Assembly (NCBI GenBank): GCA_902478865.1
Contig: CABSNA010000051.1
Coordinates: 1-8,329, forward strand
Length of the DNA stretch: 8,329 bases
DNA from: an uncultured Collinsella sp.
GTDB taxonomy: Bacteria; Actinomycetota; Coriobacteriia; Coriobacteriales; Coriobacteriaceae
Direction: 5' to 3'
The number at the start of each line of letters is the position of its first letter. Position 1 is the first letter of the stretch. A program made the translations under genes and the position numbers. Of this stretch, positions 5,019-8,329 are shown piece after piece. Under the pieces are notes generated by a model. That model saw only the letters and a program-made list of their open reading frames with translations, searched no databases and was not told the origin of the DNA.

Positions 5019-8018
5019 ATGGTAAACGATTTGGGCAGTATGGACGACCTCGAGCTGATGCCGCTGGGCGGTGGCTATATGGTGCGACGCGAACGCTTGA
5101 TGAATGAGCTTCTCGCCAAGGGCCGAAAGGCCGGCATCGTGGTTCTTTATGCGCCCGACGGGTTTGGGAAGACCTCGGTGCTGCTGCAGTACACCCATGA
5201 GGTTAAATGCGACCCGACGCGAGGCCCCGTGCGGATTATCGAGGCCGATCGCGCCACTGGGCGCGAGGTGTTTATGCAGCTCGAGGTGGTTACCGAAGAA
5301 CTCAAAGACAAACCGCACTCCCTTATCGCGATTGATAATGTGCCAAACCTCGATCAGCACGATACCGAAGACCTCATCGACAGGATTCGCGGCCTGCGCG
5401 CTATGGGGGTAGGGGTCTTTATCTCCTGCCGTCCTTCAAATCGTCAGCTGATTCATGGGCTGGGCGATTCGGTTAAGATCAATGCGCAGATGCTCAAGGT
5501 GCATGCCTATGAGTATTCGGCGTGGGCATCGGCGTTTTCGATCAGCACATCGCTCGACTTTTATCAGCTCACGCAGGGTGTGCCCGAGCTCGTCTCGGCA
5601 TTGCAGACGGGTCTGTATGGCCAAGGCGACGTAGCCGGTCTGCTCGAAAACGAGATTGTCAACGTATATGGCGCGGCACTTGTCGATCTGGCTTCGCTCG
5701 ACAATAATGCGCTGTTTTGCGTGGCATGTCTCATGATTTTGATGGGCGAGGGCAATATCGCAGAACTCGAGGCTTGCGGGGTGAGGCTGTCGATGGTCGA
5801 CCAGTCCTACTTTGTACGCGACTACCCGATCTTTGGCTTGGATCCCGCCGAGCGGAGTTTTACGTGTCTGGGCACGGAGGATAACGGACGCTTGCGTTTG
5901 CGTAAGTTGGTGGCCGAGGTTCGCCCCGAACTTGTTCCGAGGGCGGCCCGGATTTTGCTTAAGGCGGGTAGATGCGATGCAGCGATGGGCCTGGCGGACG
6001 CCTTTTTGGACCGTGAAGCGGTCCTTGAACTTGCTGGGCAGTATGGGGTCGATTTGGCTCTGACGGGGCACGGGGCCGATATCTGCCGAGCAGCGCTGGG
6101 CACGATCGATGCCGACGATCCGGCTCCAGAGCCAACGCCTGCCGAGGCGCTTGGCGTATATCTGGCAGCGGTCAGCGTGTCCAATACAAAGCTCGCTCGC
6201 TATATGGCATCGGTTATCGAGCGCGGGGGCGAACGGGCGACCTGCGAAATAGACCCTGTTTCATGGAGGGTGGCCCAGACACTGACGGCTGTTTGCTATG
6301 GGGACAACGGGCTTGGGCTTCCTACGAACCTGGCCGTGCCAGAAATCGAGACATCCCATACCGCACTCGATATGTTGTCTGCGCATATCGAGGTCAAGCG
6401 CTGCCTGACCGAGCGGGGAGATGACGGCGGCGTTCTACAGCAACTCAAAACGAGCAAGGCCTACGACTGCGAGCTCGACATCGCAGGGATTGTTATACGG
6501 GCCGATAGCATGCTGGTGGAACTTTTTGACGGGTCGTTTGCGGGAACCGACGAGCGTGACGACGAGATGACGGTGGTGCGGGAGGCACTCGACGTGCGTG
6601 GGCTTAAGGCGATGGCTATCTGGGTGCGCATGGTGTTGGCGGCACGGCGGCTCCTCTCCGGCTTGCCAGTAACCGACGACGCGGCGTTCAACGAGCTCGA
6701 TCGTTTTGCCGTGCGCATGCGCGACAACCAGATTCAGCTGTTTGGCCTGTTGCTAGAAGGCTGGCAGTCGCTGGCAGAGGGACGGCCGGTTAATGCAAAG
6801 TTCCGTGCGGTCCAAGTGCTCAAACTTGCCGAGGAGTCGATTGCGTACATGCGCGATAACGCATTGCTGCTGGAGCGCGCGGCGTATCTGCGTAACACCT
6901 CGATGGTTTCGGTACGCGAGGAAGCGGAGTTGCTCGATATAAGCCAGACGCAGGTTGGTGGTGCAGAAGCCTGGATGGTGGCGCTGCATTTGGCTTGCGC
7001 GGGGCGAGATAGCGATCTCGCGGCCTGGATGTCCATGAATCGCGCGGGGATTCTGGAACCATCGTATCGGCTCTTTGCGCGCCTTGCCATGCATTGTCTG
7101 GGCGAGCCGGCGACCAGGATTCGCAAGAAGCTTCCCGTGCGCGAGCTGTCGCGGTACTCGCTGCGCGACGATTTGGAAGGGGAGGGCGAGCGCCTGTTCC
7201 AGGCCGGCGAGGTTGAAGCCGTTGATACCATCGACCATATCGAGATTCGCATGTTTGGTGCGTTCCGCGCCGAGCGCGACGGGTTTCCCATCACGGACAA
7301 AATGTGGCGCCGCAAGAAGGCGGCGACACTTGCCGAGCGGCTTGCGCTGGGCATGGATGCGCTCGTCGATCGTGAGACGCTGGCCATGGAGTTGTGGCCC
7401 CATGCCGAGTTCAATAGCGCCCGCAACAACCTGTACTCGACGATATCGCGCTTGCGGTCGGCTTTGGGACCGACGCCGGATGGCAAGTCGTGTGTGCTCA
7501 TCCAAAATGAATGCATCGGACTCAACGGTGACTACGTCAAGACCGATGTACGGCTGTTTGACCAGATAAGCCGCGAGGTTTTGGGAAATCGCACGGGTGC
7601 GCGCGGGCCCCATTTAGTTGAGCTGTGCCTTAAGATTGAGCAGCTTTATGCCGGACCGCTGTATGTTCCCAATGGCTGTAATCCCACCTACTTTTTGCGT
7701 ATGCGACGCATTATGCAGTCAAAGTACATCGATTGCATGATTAAGGGAGCAAATGCCGCTCTAGAAGAAAACGATCTGCAGTCGGCGATTTGGCTGGCGG
7801 AGTCGGGTCTTCGACAGGAAACGGCGCGTGAGGATATGGTGCGCTGCGCCATGCGTGTCTACAGTGCGGCGGGGCGGAGGCGCGATATCGTCGAGCTATA
7901 CAGTGGGCATATGCACCATCTGAGGGAGCAGGTCAATGGCGTGCCCGAGCCCGAGACGCGGCGTCTATACGAGCGCTTGGTGGAGGGGCGGCTCAATCGC
8001 GTGCTGGTCGAGCGATAA
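5019..8018 (+). CDS. STAND-type NTPase regulator with C-terminal SARP winged helix and BTAD domain
   Basis: This 999-residue protein is probably a cytosolic, ligand-sensing transcription factor. Near the N-terminus lies a P-loop ATPase: Walker A APDGFGKT (45-52), Walker B SLIAIDN (101-107), a sensor-like FISCRPSNR (134-142), and a GxP motif in TQGVPELV (185-192), as in the MalT/STAND class. Residues about 200-735 are helix-rich without clear domains, the place where such proteins carry sensor repeats. An OmpR-type winged helix starts at IEIRMFGAF (741-749), with the recognition region about 799-817 (NSARNNLYSTISRLRSALG). The BTAD domain follows: TDVRLFDQI (842-850), LYAGPLY (876-882), ETAREDMVRCAMRVYSAAGR (934-953), EPETRRLYERLVEG (977-990). 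AfsR-type SARPs have the reverse order. The ATG at 5019 has GAGGAG (5008-5013) five bases upstream. Codon use is less biased than in glmM or nagB. Target and ligand are unknown. Confidence 0.85.
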   Translation: MVNDLGSMDDLELMPLGGGYMVRRERLMNELLAKGRKAGIVVLYAPDGFGKTSVLLQYTHEVKCDPTRGPVRIIEADRATGREVFMQLEVVTEELKDKPHSLIAIDNVPNLDQHDTEDLIDRIRGLRAMGVGVFISCRPSNRQLIHGLGDSVKINAQMLKVHAYEYSAWASAFSISTSLDFYQLTQGVPELVSALQTGLYGQGDVAGLLENEIVNVYGAALVDLASLDNNALFCVACLMILMGEGNIAELEACGVRLSMVDQSYFVRDYPIFGLDPAERSFTCLGTEDNGRLRLRKLVAEVRPELVPRAARILLKAGRCDAAMGLADAFLDREAVLELAGQYGVDLALTGHGADICRAALGTIDADDPAPEPTPAEALGVYLAAVSVSNTKLARYMASVIERGGERATCEIDPVSWRVAQTLTAVCYGDNGLGLPTNLAVPEIETSHTALDMLSAHIEVKRCLTERGDDGGVLQQLKTSKAYDCELDIAGIVIRADSMLVELFDGSFAGTDERDDEMTVVREALDVRGLKAMAIWVRMVLAARRLLSGLPVTDDAAFNELDRFAVRMRDNQIQLFGLLLEGWQSLAEGRPVNAKFRAVQVLKLAEESIAYMRDNALLLERAAYLRNTSMVSVREEAELLDISQTQVGGAEAWMVALHLACAGRDSDLAAWMSMNRAGILEPSYRLFARLAMHCLGEPATRIRKKLPVRELSRYSLRDDLEGEGERLFQAGEVEAVDTIDHIEIRMFGAFRAERDGFPITDKMWRRKKAATLAERLALGMDALVDRETLAMELWPHAEFNSARNNLYSTISRLRSALGPTPDGKSCVLIQNECIGLNGDYVKTDVRLFDQISREVLGNRTGARGPHLVELCLKIEQLYAGPLYVPNGCNPTYFLRMRRIMQSKYIDCMIKGANAALEENDLQSAIWLAESGLRQETAREDMVRCAMRVYSAAGRRRDIVELYSGHMHHLREQVNGVPEPETRRLYERLVEGRLNRVLVER

Positions 8019-8050
8019 AAAACGGGCGCCCGAAGTACTTGGGCACCCGT
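8016..8050 (-). terminator. Intrinsic terminator of the yhbY-like gene
   Basis: On the minus strand, ACGGG-x-GCCC-AA (from 8050 down) pairs with the segment 8033-8022, giving 12 stacked pairs whose single plus-strand mismatch becomes a G-U pair in this direction. A TTTTTT run (8021-8016 read in reverse) follows. On the plus strand the stem has no T tract, so it serves the minus-strand gene. It overlaps the last codon of the regulator, making the two genes convergent with shared 3' ends. Confidence 0.85.
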
Positions 8051-8087
8051 AAGCTCGCTATGTGTTGGCTCGCCGGATCATTGGCTC

Positions 8088-8329
8088 TTAGACGAGCTTG
8101 ATCTTCTCGATGTCCTTGCGCGAGGACTCGCGATACAGCGAGAACTTGCGGCCGATGACCTGGACGACCTCGGCGTGGCAACGCTCAGCGAGCTCTTCGG
8201 CGGCCTCGCGGGCGGAAAGACTGGAGCCATCGAGCACGGAGCACTTAACGAGTTCGTGCTTCTCCAGGTAGGCGACCGTCTGCTCGACGGTGCCCTCGTT
8301 GACATCGGACTTACCGATGATGATGGCGG
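8088..8329 (-). CDS. yhbY: YhbY/CRM-domain RNA-binding protein, C-terminal part (5' truncated)
   Basis: Read on the minus strand from 8327 to the TAA at 8090-8088, the frame gives 79 residues with no start, so the gene continues past the window edge. Bacterial YhbY proteins are about 95-105 residues, single CRM (KH-like) domains that bind RNA during 50S subunit assembly. The visible part has the family pattern: AIIIGKSDVNEGTVEQ, then LEKHELVKCSVLD, SAREAAEELAERCHAEVVQV, IGRKFSLYRES, and the terminal IEKIKLV. About 20 N-terminal residues, normally LTxKQRxxLR-like, are missing. The loop usually written GKxG reads GKSD here, a departure worth noting. A clear terminator follows at 8050-8016, so this is the end of its transcription unit. 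Confidence 0.88.
   Translation of the reverse strand, partial: AIIIGKSDVNEGTVEQTVAYLEKHELVKCSVLDGSSLSAREAAEELAERCHAEVVQVIGRKFSLYRESSRKDIEKIKLV

Noticed and set aside
4822..5025. 67-codon frame just before the large regulator
   Set aside because: No ribosome binding site precedes its ATG, it overlaps the regulator start, and its composition is unlike the neighbours. It lies in the control region with many repeats.
8078..8305. 75-codon minus-strand frame rich in Ser, Arg and Pro
   Set aside because: It is out of frame with the YhbY-family reading that ends at 8088; the latter has a clear family pattern and a terminator.

Overview
The window reads as a chromosomal segment of a high-GC Gram-positive gut-type actinobacterium. 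The best guess is class Coriobacteriia, close to Collinsella. This rests on recalled protein flavour (L13, S9, GlmM, a SARP/BTAD-type regulator beside PTS and short NagB genes of Firmicute style), strongly C/G-ending codons in the ribosomal genes, and AGGAGG-like ribosome binding sites. The genus is inference; no search was possible.

Layout. (1) 1-503, + strand: the C-terminal half of a patatin-like phospholipase. (2) 604-1604: a clear promoter, a short 5' leader that can fold into a hairpin at its very start, rplM (L13, GTG start), rpsI (S9), and a strong intrinsic terminator. (3) 1663-3000: glmM, phosphoglucosamine mutase. (4) 3072-3569: a stand-alone IIA-Glc PTS protein (crr-like). (5) 3570-3841: a 272-base untranslated stretch with several stable hairpins. 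A 13-base element in it is complementary to the nagB ribosome binding site and start codon. (6) 3842-4570: nagB, glucosamine-6-phosphate deaminase, with its own terminator. (7) 4631-5018: a 388-base non-coding control region with CTTG-type direct repeats. (8) 5019-8018: a 999-residue regulator with an N-terminal P-loop NTPase of STAND/MalT type and a C-terminal SARP-type winged helix plus BTAD domain. (9) 8016-8329, - strand: the C-terminal part of a YhbY-family ribosome-assembly RNA-binding protein and its terminator. The truncated yhbY has no start codon inside the window, so it is easily missed.

How the genes fit together. GlmM and NagB sit on opposite sides of the glucosamine-6-phosphate pool. 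GlmM draws it toward UDP-GlcNAc and the cell wall; NagB sends it back to fructose-6-phosphate and glycolysis. IIA-Glc between them feeds phosphate to sugar uptake (glucose or GlcNAc type). Switching NagB on and off would therefore matter, and the nagB leader has the look of a translational switch. The large regulator downstream is a signal-sensing ATPase with an inverted SARP architecture. Its target and ligand cannot be read from the sequence, but amino-sugar or carbohydrate control is a reasonable hypothesis from position.

The two most interesting items are the nagB leader RNA and the MalT-like/SARP chimeric regulator with its possible 11-12 bp-phased operator. The rest is ordinary core genome.
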